Below, in pieces: positions 24,570 to 33,397 of a stretch of DNA of 64,000 nt (its first letter is position 1; each line of letters begins with the position of its first letter). The notes under the pieces are model-generated. The model ran no database searches, was not told where the DNA came from, and worked only from the letters and a program-made list of their open reading frames with translations. Source of the DNA: CBDDEI01 sp965226775 (GTDB taxonomy: Bacteria; Chloroflexota; Dehalococcoidia; SHYD01). The stretch lies in contig CBDDEI010000002.1 in NCBI GenBank assembly GCA_965226775.1, positions 1,178,001 through 1,242,000 of the forward strand, written 5' to 3'. A program made the translations under genes and the position numbers.

Positions 24570-25064
24570 CTAAGAATGGCCCCGTGCGGCTCTACGGCGT
24601 TCCGCGCGGTTACGCGGATTCGTATTGCTTTGCTCCGACTGCAACTTGCTGCCATCAGCCACGTAATCTATCACTTGTACAGATGGGACACGAAAGGAGA
24701 ACACTGTTTTTCCACTAACGTTTGTAACAGCGAAGTCACCCTGGTTGATGATACTCATACCAATAATGATGTCAGCTCCACCTGTAAGGATACCTTTTGT
24801 AACGCGGACACCGTGGAATACTACCTGATTTGGCAACCCGATATTCACTAAGAAAGTTTCTGCTAGGGCTTGACCGTGTACTCCATGTACCTCTGCCATG
24901 CCAGTTGGAGCTAAACCACATGCGTCTATAGCTGCCTGCGTAATTACGCAATGTGTTGCACCGGTATCCCAAATTGCTCCGAATTCAACAGCCGCAGGTT
25001 CGGGAAGATTGCCACTAGGATCCCAGGCCGGCGATATAGTGCATTGGTTTCTCAATACACTCAT
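24570..25064 (-). CDS. retropepsin-like aspartic protease
   Basis: A 164-aa protein with one retropepsin-like domain. The active-site triplet is IWDTGATHCVI, with a hydrophobic flap region and the second signature ADIIIGMSIINQGDFAVTN. Like retroviral proteases it would need to dimerise. The C-terminus is short and highly basic (NPRNRAERRRAARGH). It lies 50 bp downstream of a small DUF5678-like gene and is probably co-transcribed with it. Such pairs recur in bacterial genomes to my recollection; the substrate is unknown. No signal peptide is seen, so it is likely cytoplasmic. The base composition is more AT-rich than nearby genes. Confidence 0.85.
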   Translation of the reverse strand: MSVLRNQCTISPAWDPSGNLPEPAAVEFGAIWDTGATHCVITQAAIDACGLAPTGMAEVHGVHGQALAETFLVNIGLPNQVVFHGVRVTKGILTGGADIIIGMSIINQGDFAVTNVSGKTVFSFRVPSVQVIDYVADGSKLQSEQSNTNPRNRAERRRAARGHS

Positions 25065-25114
25065 TAAGCCGCCATTTGAGGCGACCGTCGTGAAGCCCAG
25101 GAAGCTTGGAGTGG

Positions 25115-25360
25115 CTATATGAACTCCACACGTGAATGGAATGTCTGAGAATAGGCAGCGCTTCCTGAAGAAACCTTTTGTACAAGAAACGTTCCTAACT
25201 CATGGTTTTTCTGAGTTTGATTTAAGGCGTCCATTTCGTCATCATAGGCACCCAAAACCTGCTGGTTCTTAATGGCAATGAACTTGCCCTCATATTTATC
25301 GACTAGTTCTTCCTGATGAGTGAGGTAGTAATCGAATTCGTTCTTAAGTGGACTCGTCAT
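25115..25360 (-). CDS. DUF5678-like small protein
   Basis: An 81-aa protein that resembles DUF5678 proteins: the pattern YEGKFIAIKNQQVLGAYDDEMDAL forms a beta-hairpin then helix like others of the kind. It precedes the retropepsin gene on the same strand, 50 bp away. A regulatory or substrate/adaptor role for the protease is an inference from the pairing. No membrane segment or metal site is visible. Confidence 0.7.
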   Translation of the reverse strand: MTSPLKNEFDYYLTHQEELVDKYEGKFIAIKNQQVLGAYDDEMDALNQTQKNHELGTFLVQKVSSGSAAYSQTFHSRVEFI

Positions 25361-25425
25361 TTTGGCCTTCCCATCGATTTCTACTCGCTAATATATTATA
25401 CCCTTCCCAAGTAGTCTTAAGGAAT

Positions 25426-25782
25426 CTACCGGGCTGCCGGGATAAAGTCCTGCTCCTCGAAGCGCTTGTAGCGGCGCATGATCATAGGCCGCTCAAAGAA
25501 CTCCTCCTGGCCCATACGGGCCGCCCGTACGTGTCGAGGCATCTCCTCAAAGTCCTGGATGTTCATCGCGGTGTCCCAGCCGGACACTACGATGTACTGC
25601 AGGGTCATGTCCTCCGCCTTGTAGCTGTAGGCCCAGAGGCAACCCTCATGCTGCCGCGCTTCAGACAGAATGCGCAACATGAAGCGCTCAAATGCCTCCT
25701 TGTGGGCGGGCTTTATGAAGAACTGGAGGAAGGAGACTATGGGCGCGTAAAGGTGGTCTTCGTAAGGTTGTAGGTTCTCCAT
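25426..25782 (-). CDS. antibiotic biosynthesis monooxygenase-like domain protein
   Basis: A 118-aa protein with a ferredoxin-like alpha/beta barrel of the ABM type. The segment VSFLQFFIKPAHKEAFERFMLRILSEARQHEGCLWAYSYK is family-like, and the C-terminus RRYKRFEEQDF also fits. Function unknown; such domains degrade haem, oxidise quinols or have lost activity. The ATG overlaps the argS stop in a TAATG arrangement, a classical sign of translational coupling. Longer frames upstream lie inside argS and are rejected. No other gene joins this pair downstream. Confidence 0.75.
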   Translation of the reverse strand: MENLQPYEDHLYAPIVSFLQFFIKPAHKEAFERFMLRILSEARQHEGCLWAYSYKAEDMTLQYIVVSGWDTAMNIQDFEEMPRHVRAARMGQEEFFERPMIMRRYKRFEEQDFIPAAR

Positions 25783-27440
25783 TACATCCTGTCCGGGGCA
25801 TCCATGCCCATGAGGGCAAGGGTTCTTCCCAGCGCCAACTTGGTGGCCGCGGCCAGCCTGAGCCGCGCCGCACTCAGCGGCTTGTCCTCGGAGATAATGC
25901 GGCATTGCTCGTAGAAGTTGTGGAACTCGTTGGCAAGCTCTTGGGCGTAATGCGGTAGGTGGTGCGGCTCCTGGTACAGGGCTACTGTCTCCACCACTTC
26001 CGGCAGCAGGATGAGCTTGCGGATGAGCGCCAGCTCTGCTTGCTCATGGAGAAGATCGACCTCCCCGTGCTCCCAGGACAGCCCCTGCTCCTGGGCGTTC
26101 CGCAGGACACTGGCCAGCCGGGCGTGCGCGTACTGCACGTAGTAGACGGGATTCTCGTTGGACTGGCGCTTCGCAAGCTCAAGATCGAAGTCCATCTGGC
26201 TGTCCGGCGCTCGGGAGAGGAAGAAGAAGCGACAGGCATCCTTGCCCACCTCATCCAACACCTCACGCAGGGTGATGATATCGCCGGCGCGCTTGGAAAG
26301 CCGCACCACTTCTGCGCCGCGCTTAAGGGTGACGAGTTGGATGGTGATGATCTGAAGGTGGTCGGGATCGACGCCCTGCGCGCCGACGATGGCCTTCATA
26401 CGAGAGATGTGGCCTTGGTGGTCGGCCCCCCAGATGTTGATGACGTGGTCGAAGCCCCGCTTCACGAACTTGTGATAGTGGTAGGCGGCGTCCGAGGCGA
26501 AGTAGGTGGGGACGCCGGTGCTGCGTACTAGGACGTTGTCCTTGTCCTCGCCTAGGGCGGAGGAGACGAACCAGCGTGCGCCCTCCCGCTCTGCCACGTG
26601 GCCATCCTTCTGGAGTTGCGCCATCACGGCTTCGTAGGTGCCGTCCGTGTAGAGGCTCTTCTCACTGAACCAGACGTCGTACTCCACCCCCAACTCCTTG
26701 AGGTCGGCGTGGATGGCGGCCATGATCTTGCTCATTCCCAGGCTGGTCAGCTCCGCGAGGGCGTCATCGCTGGAGTCCCTGGCGAAGCGGTCGCCCTCTT
26801 GTGCGGCGATCTCCTGGGCTAAGTCGACCAGGTATGCGCCGCTGTAGCCGTCGTCCGGGAAGGGGATATCCTGCCCTAGCGCCTGGCGGTAGCGCGCGTA
26901 GAGGGAGCGCTGGAAGACCTCAATCTGATTGCCGGTATCATTGACATAATATTCTTGCTGGACGTCGTAGCCGGCCGCGCTGAGGGCGTTGGCGAGGGTG
27001 CTGCCCAACGCGCCGCCGCGGCCGTTGCCTACGTGCACCGGGCCCGTGGGGTTGGCGCTCACGTATTCTATCTGCACCTTCTTGCCGTGGCCGATGTCTA
27101 TGCGGCCGTAGTTATCCCCCGCAGCCAGGATGGCCTCCACCTGAGCGGCCAGCCACTCTCGGCGCAATTTGAAATTGACGAAGCCGGGCTGGGCCACTTC
27201 CGGCGCTTCGATAGCGGGGTGGTTAGCCAGGCATTTGCTGATGGCATCCGCGATGGCCATGGGGCTCTGGCGCGCGGAACGGGCCAGCTTCAGCGGAAGG
27301 GTGCTGGCGTAGTCGCCGTGGTCTGGGTTCTGGGGGTGCTCTAAGGGACTGTCCGGCAACACCATGGTAGGAAGCAGGCCGCGCTCCTGGGCCTGTTTGG
27401 CGGCCTCAGTGACCAGATCGGTCAGTTCATAACGAATCAA
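25782..27440 (-). CDS. argS: arginine--tRNA ligase
   Basis: A 552-aa class I arginyl-tRNA synthetase. The HIGH motif is HVGN at residues 136-139 (SANPTGPVHVGNGRGG). The KMSK-like loop reads RLSKRAGDIIT. The C-terminal DALR anticodon domain (YAHARLASVLRNAQEQ) is complete. The start is TTG at 27440 with AGGAG about nine bases upstream. A monooxygenase-like gene overlaps the stop by one base. No T-box or other leader could be recognised upstream. Confidence 0.96.
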   Translation of the reverse strand: MIRYELTDLVTEAAKQAQERGLLPTMVLPDSPLEHPQNPDHGDYASTLPLKLARSARQSPMAIADAISKCLANHPAIEAPEVAQPGFVNFKLRREWLAAQVEAILAAGDNYGRIDIGHGKKVQIEYVSANPTGPVHVGNGRGGALGSTLANALSAAGYDVQQEYYVNDTGNQIEVFQRSLYARYRQALGQDIPFPDDGYSGAYLVDLAQEIAAQEGDRFARDSSDDALAELTSLGMSKIMAAIHADLKELGVEYDVWFSEKSLYTDGTYEAVMAQLQKDGHVAEREGARWFVSSALGEDKDNVLVRSTGVPTYFASDAAYHYHKFVKRGFDHVINIWGADHQGHISRMKAIVGAQGVDPDHLQIITIQLVTLKRGAEVVRLSKRAGDIITLREVLDEVGKDACRFFFLSRAPDSQMDFDLELAKRQSNENPVYYVQYAHARLASVLRNAQEQGLSWEHGEVDLLHEQAELALIRKLILLPEVVETVALYQEPHHLPHYAQELANEFHNFYEQCRIISEDKPLSAARLRLAAATKLALGRTLALMGMDAPDRM

Positions 27441-27542
27441 GTAGTTGGTTCTCCTGGCGCTTGGGTAGTTAGAAAATCGTGACTGTGGCGAGGGACAACA
27501 TAGCTAACGGCGGAAGGCTACGGATTGTTCCACTAGTGCGGG

Positions 27543-27902
27543 TTAGTCCAGCAGCTCTGTCTTTGAGCCCGGGACAAGAATCGAAATATGGGAGAGCGTG
27601 GATGTGGCTGTTCCACCGTGCCAGTGCCGCTCGCCAGCAGGGATGAGTACCAGGTCTCCAGGATGCACCTCGTTACGCTCTTGTTCGGTAGCCAGGATGC
27701 CGTTCCCGTAGACAATGACCAGAAGCTGGTCGTGGGTGTGCTGGTGTAGGCGAGTGCGCGCGCCCGGCGCAAAGGTAACTACGCCCGCGGTGAACTGGGG
27801 GCTCTCGCCCTGGTCTATGAGCGGCTGGCGAGTGACCTCACCCGTGAAGATGGGATCGGCGGCCGCCTGAGCAGGCACTTCTGCAGATCGGATAACTTTC
27901 AT
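27543..27902 (-). CDS. cupin domain protein
   Basis: A 119-aa single-domain cupin. Motif 1 has metal ligands in RLHQHTHDQLLVIVYGNG (His53, His55, His57 region) and motif 2 continues PAGERHWHGGTATSTLSH. The metal is probably Fe, Mn or Zn. Enzymatic or sensing function is unknown. It sits alone between argS and recG, in the same orientation as both, with 100 and 150 bp gaps. Confidence 0.9.
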   Translation of the reverse strand: MKVIRSAEVPAQAAADPIFTGEVTRQPLIDQGESPQFTAGVVTFAPGARTRLHQHTHDQLLVIVYGNGILATEQERNEVHPGDLVLIPAGERHWHGGTATSTLSHISILVPGSKTELLD

Positions 27903-28055
27903 AAGATGCTCCAGGCACTCTTAGAGGAGCAAGTCTGCTCCATGGTGCTTCCTGTTGGTAGCTAGGGATTCCAAGATACCACGCCTGGCACGCTAGGCCA
28001 ATACTCGCCCGCTTGTGCAGCGGGCCAGATCGCATTCGACTCGGAGAGGGCAGTG

Positions 28056-30557
28056 CTAGCTGAGGTCGGTTTGGGGGCGCGGCATCACCTGCTTCATGTG
28101 CGCCGCTAGGAGCGTGTGCTCTGGACGCTCGAGGTCGGGGTCATGGGAGAGCAGCTCGCCGGCGTCCTCCCGCGCGGCCTGCAGCAGCGCCCAGTCCTCC
28201 AGTCGCGCCATACGCAGCTCCGGCAGGCCGGTCTGACGAGTGCCGAAGAACTCGCCGGGGCCGCGTAGGCGCAGGTCTTCTTCAGCGATGCGGAAGCCGT
28301 CGGTGGTGTTCTCCATAATCTTCAGGCGCTCCTGCACCTCGGGCGAGGCGTTCTCCGTAAGAAGCAGGCAGTAACTCTGACGGCTGCCGCGGCCAACCCG
28401 CCCTCGGAGCTGGTGGAGCTGCGCCAGGCCGAAGCGGTCGGCCCCATCAATGAGCATGACCGTGGCGTTGGGCACATCAATGCCCACCTCCACTACGGTG
28501 GTGGAGACCAGGATATTGAGCTCGCCGCGGTGGAAGGCGTTCATCACCGCCTCCTTTTCGCTGGAAGACATTCGACCGTGGAGCAGCCCCAAGCGGAGGT
28601 CGGGATAGACGAAGGTGGAGAGGCGCTCGTACTCGGCGGTGGCGGCGCGCACTTCCAGCACGGGAGATTCTTCAATGAGCGGGCAGATGATGAAGGCTTG
28701 GCTGCCTTCCTGCACCTGGTCCCGCACAAAATGATAAGCCTCGTCCCTTAGAGAAGAGGTGACCTCTTTGGTCCTGATCTCCTGGCGGCCAGGCGGCAGC
28801 TCGTCCAAGACAGAGCTCACTAAGTCACCGTAGACGGTGAGGGCGAGAGTGCGCGGGATTGGGGTAGCGCTCATCACCAGGATGTGGGGGTTGTGCCCCT
28901 TTTGGCGCAGGGAGGCCCGCTGGGAGACGCCGAACCGGTGCTGCTCGTCGATGACGGCCACAGCCAGCTCACGGAAGGCGACACGCTCCTGGATCAGCGC
29001 GTGGGTGCCGACGATGATATCGATCTCGCCGCTCTCCACTGCCCGTTGCAACTCCTCCTTTTCCCGTGCTGGCATGCTGCCGGTGAGCAGCCCCACGCGC
29101 ACCGGGTGTCCGTTGGCCGTGGGCGGCGGCGGACGCAGCGCGAGGTCCATCGGCAGCTCGCCGGAGCCAAAGAGCTGGGAGAGGTTGCGGTAGTGTTGCT
29201 CGGCCAGGATCTCGGTGGGGGCCATAATCGCACCCTGATAGCCATTTGCTACGGCTTGCAGCAACGCCACGGCGGCCACCACCGTCTTGCCGCTGCCCAC
29301 GTCTCCCTGGAGGAGACGGCTCATGGGCTGTGAGAGGGTGATGTCTCCTAAGATTTCGTCCACAACGCGCTGCTGCGCGCCGGTAAGGCGGAAGGGCAGC
29401 GCTGCCAGGAAGGCGTCCAGCGCTGCACGGTCGATGGTAAGGGGATAACCCGGGACCTGCTGCCAGCGCAGGCGTTGTTGCAGCGCGCTCAACTGGATAA
29501 CCAGCAGCTCATCGTAGGCCAGCCGCTCTCTGGCCTGCTCCCGATGCTCTAGGGATTCCGGGTAGTGGGCCGCCCTGATAGCGTCGGCCAGAGGAAGATA
29601 GCTCCGTTTGGTGACGAATGGTGAGGGCGTAGCATCCGGTACCGCGTCGGCGTACTTGTCCACCAGCCCCTTGATGAGGCGCCGGACGGTGCGGCCTGAG
29701 AGCCCTTCCGTCAGCGGGTAGACGGGCACCAGCCGGCCAGTGTGGGTGGTGTCCTCATCATCGCTCTCGCCGCCAATGACCTCGTACTCAGGCGACTCTA
29801 GCATCGGTTGGCCACGGTAGACGCTCACCTTGCCGCTGAGGGCCACCTGGGATTGAGGCTTGAAGTAGCGGACCAGATAGGGCTGGTTGAACCAGACGGC
29901 TCTGAGGTTGCCGGTGTCGTCGCCAATGATGACCTCGGCGCCCTTCATACGACGCCCAAGCTGCACCTCCCGCGCTTCCCACACGAAGCCGGCGACGGTC
30001 TGCTCCTGGCCGGGAACGAGAGAGGCGATGGGCACTCGCTGGCTGAAGTCCAGATGCCGTGCGGGGAAGTGGTAGAGCAGATCTCTGATAGTCTTGACGC
30101 CCAGCTTCTCCAGCCGCGCCGCCATGTTCCGTTGGACGCCCGGCAGCGTCCCGACGCGCGTGTCCATCGCATCGGCGGCGGCGGGTGCACTGCGTGGGGC
30201 GCTGGTACGGGGGGTGGGAGCTGGCGCGTCTTTGGCGGCTGCCGGCTTCTTAGCGGCGCGGGCCTTGGTTGCCGCGGGCTTTGCGTTTCCTGTCGCTGCC
30301 TTGCCTGTCCCGAGCCAGGAGAGAAAGACAGCGCTCCAGTCCGCGCGAGCCTGCTGGCTGAGCTCCTGGTAGCTGGGCGCGGGCACCGGCCAGCTGTCGT
30401 TGTCTTGAGCGAGGGTGGCGAGTAACCGGTCCAGCCCGCCGATGACGGCCCTGTTGGCGTAGCCAGTGCGTGCTTCCAGATCCAGCACCTTGCGGAGCTG
30501 CTCGGCGCGGCCGGGTTCTAGCGGTGGGGCGGCGGTCCGTCTGCGGGGTTGCGTCAC
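28056..30557 (-). CDS. recG: ATP-dependent DNA helicase RecG with Ala/Lys/Pro insert
   Basis: An 833-aa RecG helicase that reverses stalled forks and processes branched DNA. Walker A GDVGSGKT lies near residue 418, the Walker B-type box DEQHRFGVSQR near 535, and the wedge/OB region (VPIASLVPGQEQTVAGFVWEARE) precedes. The C-terminal helicase half carries GRVGRGSRQSYCLLL. Between the N-terminal domain and the wedge there is a low-complexity Ala/Lys/Pro stretch of about 45 residues (roughly 83-130) not found in the standard enzyme. The gene ends 19 bp after the DegV gene's 3' end on the same strand. Confidence 0.96.
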   Translation of the reverse strand: MTQPRRRTAAPPLEPGRAEQLRKVLDLEARTGYANRAVIGGLDRLLATLAQDNDSWPVPAPSYQELSQQARADWSAVFLSWLGTGKAATGNAKPAATKARAAKKPAAAKDAPAPTPRTSAPRSAPAAADAMDTRVGTLPGVQRNMAARLEKLGVKTIRDLLYHFPARHLDFSQRVPIASLVPGQEQTVAGFVWEAREVQLGRRMKGAEVIIGDDTGNLRAVWFNQPYLVRYFKPQSQVALSGKVSVYRGQPMLESPEYEVIGGESDDEDTTHTGRLVPVYPLTEGLSGRTVRRLIKGLVDKYADAVPDATPSPFVTKRSYLPLADAIRAAHYPESLEHREQARERLAYDELLVIQLSALQQRLRWQQVPGYPLTIDRAALDAFLAALPFRLTGAQQRVVDEILGDITLSQPMSRLLQGDVGSGKTVVAAVALLQAVANGYQGAIMAPTEILAEQHYRNLSQLFGSGELPMDLALRPPPPTANGHPVRVGLLTGSMPAREKEELQRAVESGEIDIIVGTHALIQERVAFRELAVAVIDEQHRFGVSQRASLRQKGHNPHILVMSATPIPRTLALTVYGDLVSSVLDELPPGRQEIRTKEVTSSLRDEAYHFVRDQVQEGSQAFIICPLIEESPVLEVRAATAEYERLSTFVYPDLRLGLLHGRMSSSEKEAVMNAFHRGELNILVSTTVVEVGIDVPNATVMLIDGADRFGLAQLHQLRGRVGRGSRQSYCLLLTENASPEVQERLKIMENTTDGFRIAEEDLRLRGPGEFFGTRQTGLPELRMARLEDWALLQAAREDAGELLSHDPDLERPEHTLLAAHMKQVMPRPQTDLS

Positions 30558-30575
30558 ACCTTTATTGTAGCGTTC

Positions 30576-31409
30576 CTAAGGGACGACCACTATCCCCATA
30601 GCGTCCGGACCCAGGTGCGTGGCAATAACCGGGCCCACTTGCCCCAGGTAATCCGTGGCTTGGGGAAACTGTGCTCGTATGCGTCCATGCAGCGCTTGCG
30701 CGTCGTCCGGAGGGCCGCTGTAGAGCACGCAGAATTCCTGAAGTTGGGGAAAGCTCTGTGCCCAATTCCAGAGGTTATCCAGGGCGCGGCTGCGCGTGCG
30801 GACACGCTCAACTGGAGCAACGACGCCATCTCGCAGAGTGAGAATGGGCTTCACCTTGAGCAGTCCACCGAATAAAGCTGCGGCCCGCCCAATGCGCCCG
30901 CCTCGCTGGAGGTACTCTAGCGTGTCGCTAAAGAGGCGGAGGTCTACGCCACCTTGCATCTCTTCCGTGAGCTGGACGACCTCTTGCAGCGATGCGCCCT
31001 CGCGGGCGGCTTTGGCGGCCCGGATGGCGATGCAGCCTAGGGCCATGCTCGCCCATCCGGAGTCTACTACGGTAATGTCGTAAGGTTTGCCGGACTCGTC
31101 TCGCGCCAAGGAAGCGCTCTGGTACGTCCCGCTGAGCTTTGCACTAATGTGGATAGAGCAAATCTGGTGCCCTTCTGCCAGGAGGGCTTGATAGACTTCT
31201 GAGAACGCGGCTGGCGAGGGCTGCGTGGTGCGCGGGAGCGCGGCGCTGGAGGTGAGTTTGGTCATGAAGGTCGAGGTATCTAACTCCACGCCGTCGAGGA
31301 AACTTTCCTCTCCAAAGAAGATGGTGAGGGGAACGACACTGATGCCTAGCTCCTGGGCCAGGGCCGGCGGGATGTCCGCGGTGCTATCGGTGACGATTCG
31401 TACAGCCAT
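30576..31409 (-). CDS. DegV family fatty-acid-binding protein (FakB-like)
   Basis: A 277-aa DegV family protein. It has the N-terminal ITDSTADIP-type signature (VRIVTDSTADIPPALAQE), central SSAALPRTTQPSPAAFSEVY and IHISAKLSGTYQSA, and the lipid-pocket loop DTLEYLQRGGRIGRAAALFGGLLKVKPIL. DegV proteins (FakB) hold a fatty acid whose carboxylate FakA phosphorylates. The FakA gene is immediately upstream, 3 bp away, so both are co-translated. Acyl phosphate would feed phospholipid synthesis. Confidence 0.94.
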   Translation of the reverse strand: MAVRIVTDSTADIPPALAQELGISVVPLTIFFGEESFLDGVELDTSTFMTKLTSSAALPRTTQPSPAAFSEVYQALLAEGHQICSIHISAKLSGTYQSASLARDESGKPYDITVVDSGWASMALGCIAIRAAKAAREGASLQEVVQLTEEMQGGVDLRLFSDTLEYLQRGGRIGRAAALFGGLLKVKPILTLRDGVVAPVERVRTRSRALDNLWNWAQSFPQLQEFCVLYSGPPDDAQALHGRIRAQFPQATDYLGQVGPVIATHLGPDAMGIVVVP

Positions 31410-31412
31410 AGT

Positions 31413-33044
31413 TTAGCTCTCCACTGAGGCGATATAGTGATAGTGGGGCTGGCCGCCTGGGACCACCTCCACTTCCGGCGCATCCGGCCGCTCCTGCACT
31501 GCCTGGGCGATGGCTTCCGCTTCCTCTTCCGAAACCATCTCCCCGTAATAGAGGGTGATGAGGGAGCCTGGCCGCAAGTCGATGCTATCCAGTGTCGCGT
31601 GCAGGGCGGGGGGAAGCGCATCGTGGACTGCGGCCAGCTTGTGGTCCACCAAGCCCATGAATTGCCCCTGGCGCACGGACATGCCCTCAAGGGTCGTATC
31701 CCGAACAGAGATGGTGATTTCGATGGTCTGCACCTGTCCCAGCGCGGCGTGCATGGCTTCGGCGTTCTCGTCTGCGGCTGCTTCGGGGTTGAAGGCTAAG
31801 AGCGCCGTGATGCCCTGGGGCACGGTGCGGCTGGGGATGCAGATAAGATGCCGGTCTGTTAGCTCGCTCGCCTGCGCGCAAGTAGCGATGACATTGGAGT
31901 TATTGGGGAGCAGGAAGGTGGTTTCGCTGCCCAACGCGTCCGCTGCCGTGATGATCTCTTGCGCGCTGGGGTTCATAGTCTGGCCGCCCGGCACTACAAC
32001 AGCGCCCATGCTCGTAAAGACCTCTGCCAGGCCGGGCCCGGGCGCAACGGCAACCACGCCCAGCGCGGCGGGCGGTGCAGTCTTTTGGGCGGGAGCGCGG
32101 CCTTGGACGAGCGCTTCGTGTTGCTCCTGCATGTTATCCACTTTGACTTTGTGGAGGGTGCCCAGACGGACGCCCAGGCTCAGCGCCTCGCCGGGGTCGG
32201 CGGTGTGGACGTGCACCCTAAAGGCCGTAGCGTCGCCCACAACAAGGACCGAGGAGCCCAACGCTCCAATCTGTTGCTCTAGAGATTCCACGGTCAGCTC
32301 ATTGGCCTCCAACATGAACTCGGTGCAGTAGCCCCAGGCCGTATCGGAATCGTCCTGATGCTCGTGGGCCACGGTGTCCAGCCAGTCTTGGCGGATCTGG
32401 CCCAAGGTCTCGTAGCCTTTGGTGAGAGGCTCGCCCCGCAGCTGCGCCAGCGCGCCTTCCAGCACCAACACCAATCCCTGACCGCCGGCATCCACCACGC
32501 CCGCCTCTTTTAAGACGGCGAGCTGCTCTGGCGTATAGGCTAATGCCAGCCGTGCCGCATCGGTGGCGCGTGCCAAGATATCCTCTGGCATAGCGTCCCG
32601 GGCTGCTTGGGCGGCCTTGGCGGCGGCGGCGGCGACGGAGAGGATAGTGCCCTCCACCGGCGTGGGAACGGCGCGGTAGGCCCGCTGCGACGCCATATCC
32701 ATAGCGCGGGCAAAGTCGGGGCCGGAGCAGACTTCTTTGCCCTCCAAGGCCTCCGCGAAGCCGCGCAGGAACTGGGAGAAGATGACGCCGCTATTGCCGC
32801 GTGCGCCCAGGAGCGCCCCATGGGCCACTGCGCCCGAGATAGCCGCTGCCGTGGACTCCTGGGCCTTGGTTGCTTCCGCAAGCGCGGCCTTGCAGGTCTG
32901 CATCATGTTGGAGCCGGTATCGCCGTCCGGCACCGGGTAGACGTTCAGGGCGTCCACGGCGGCCACGTTCGTCTCCAGCCAGCTCACGCCAGCCTGGAGC
33001 ATGGCCTTAAGGTGGGCGCCGTCTAAGGAGGCTATATCAGTCAT
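31413..33044 (-). CDS. fakA: fatty acid kinase FakA (DAK2 domain)
   Basis: A 543-aa FakA/YloV-type protein. The N-terminal DAK2 kinase domain includes NVYPVPDGDTGSNMM (DGDTGSNM at residues 40-47), GARGNSGVIFSQFLRG and TPVEGTILSV. A FakB-contact domain and the C-terminal domain with Gly/Glu-rich segments follow. It phosphorylates fatty acids bound to the DegV partner encoded just downstream. The gene diverges from rpmB, an arrangement seen in many bacteria. The ATG at 33044 is used. Confidence 0.94.
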   Translation of the reverse strand: MTDIASLDGAHLKAMLQAGVSWLETNVAAVDALNVYPVPDGDTGSNMMQTCKAALAEATKAQESTAAAISGAVAHGALLGARGNSGVIFSQFLRGFAEALEGKEVCSGPDFARAMDMASQRAYRAVPTPVEGTILSVAAAAAKAAQAARDAMPEDILARATDAARLALAYTPEQLAVLKEAGVVDAGGQGLVLVLEGALAQLRGEPLTKGYETLGQIRQDWLDTVAHEHQDDSDTAWGYCTEFMLEANELTVESLEQQIGALGSSVLVVGDATAFRVHVHTADPGEALSLGVRLGTLHKVKVDNMQEQHEALVQGRAPAQKTAPPAALGVVAVAPGPGLAEVFTSMGAVVVPGGQTMNPSAQEIITAADALGSETTFLLPNNSNVIATCAQASELTDRHLICIPSRTVPQGITALLAFNPEAAADENAEAMHAALGQVQTIEITISVRDTTLEGMSVRQGQFMGLVDHKLAAVHDALPPALHATLDSIDLRPGSLITLYYGEMVSEEEAEAIAQAVQERPDAPEVEVVPGGQPHYHYIASVES

Positions 33045-33134
33045 GGTGCTTGTACCGTGGTCTTGCCTTAACGCGCCGGGTGTTTTAAGATTAACCCTAG
33101 TCTACTCAATTAGGTACTTGTTTTAGGAGCTCTT

Positions 33135-33320
33135 ATGCCAGGACGATGTGATGTTTGCAACCGCGGCCCGCAATTTGGCCACAACGTAAGCCATTCGAAG
33201 CGGCGGACTAATCGTATTTGGCATACTAACACCAACAAGGCAACCTTGCTAGTGGATGGCGTCATGCGACGGCTTAACGTCTGCACTCGCTGCCTTCGGA
33301 CCTATTCCAAAACCGACTAG
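33135..33320 (+). CDS. rpmB: 50S ribosomal protein L28, zinc-binding form
   Basis: A 61-aa L28 protein of the large ribosomal subunit. MPGRCDVCNRGPQFGHNVSHS opens the domain. Two CxxC pairs (Cys5/Cys8 and Cys50/Cys53) mark the zinc-ribbon (C+) form. The ATG has AGGAGC just upstream. It is divergent from fakA and followed at once by a terminator. Confidence 0.97.
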   Translation: MPGRCDVCNRGPQFGHNVSHSKRRTNRIWHTNTNKATLLVDGVMRRLNVCTRCLRTYSKTD

Positions 33321-33344
33321 TCTCGGCTATTCTTTCGTACTATG

Positions 33345-33371
33345 AAGCGCACCCACTGGGTGCGCTTTTTG
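33345..33371 (+). terminator. intrinsic terminator after rpmB
   Basis: AAGCGCACCC and GGGTGCGCTT form a perfect ten-base stem with a three-base loop, followed by TTTTT, 25 bases after the rpmB stop. Confidence 0.92.
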
Positions 33372-33397
33372 CGTTTCCATCCCAGCGTAAGGGAGCG

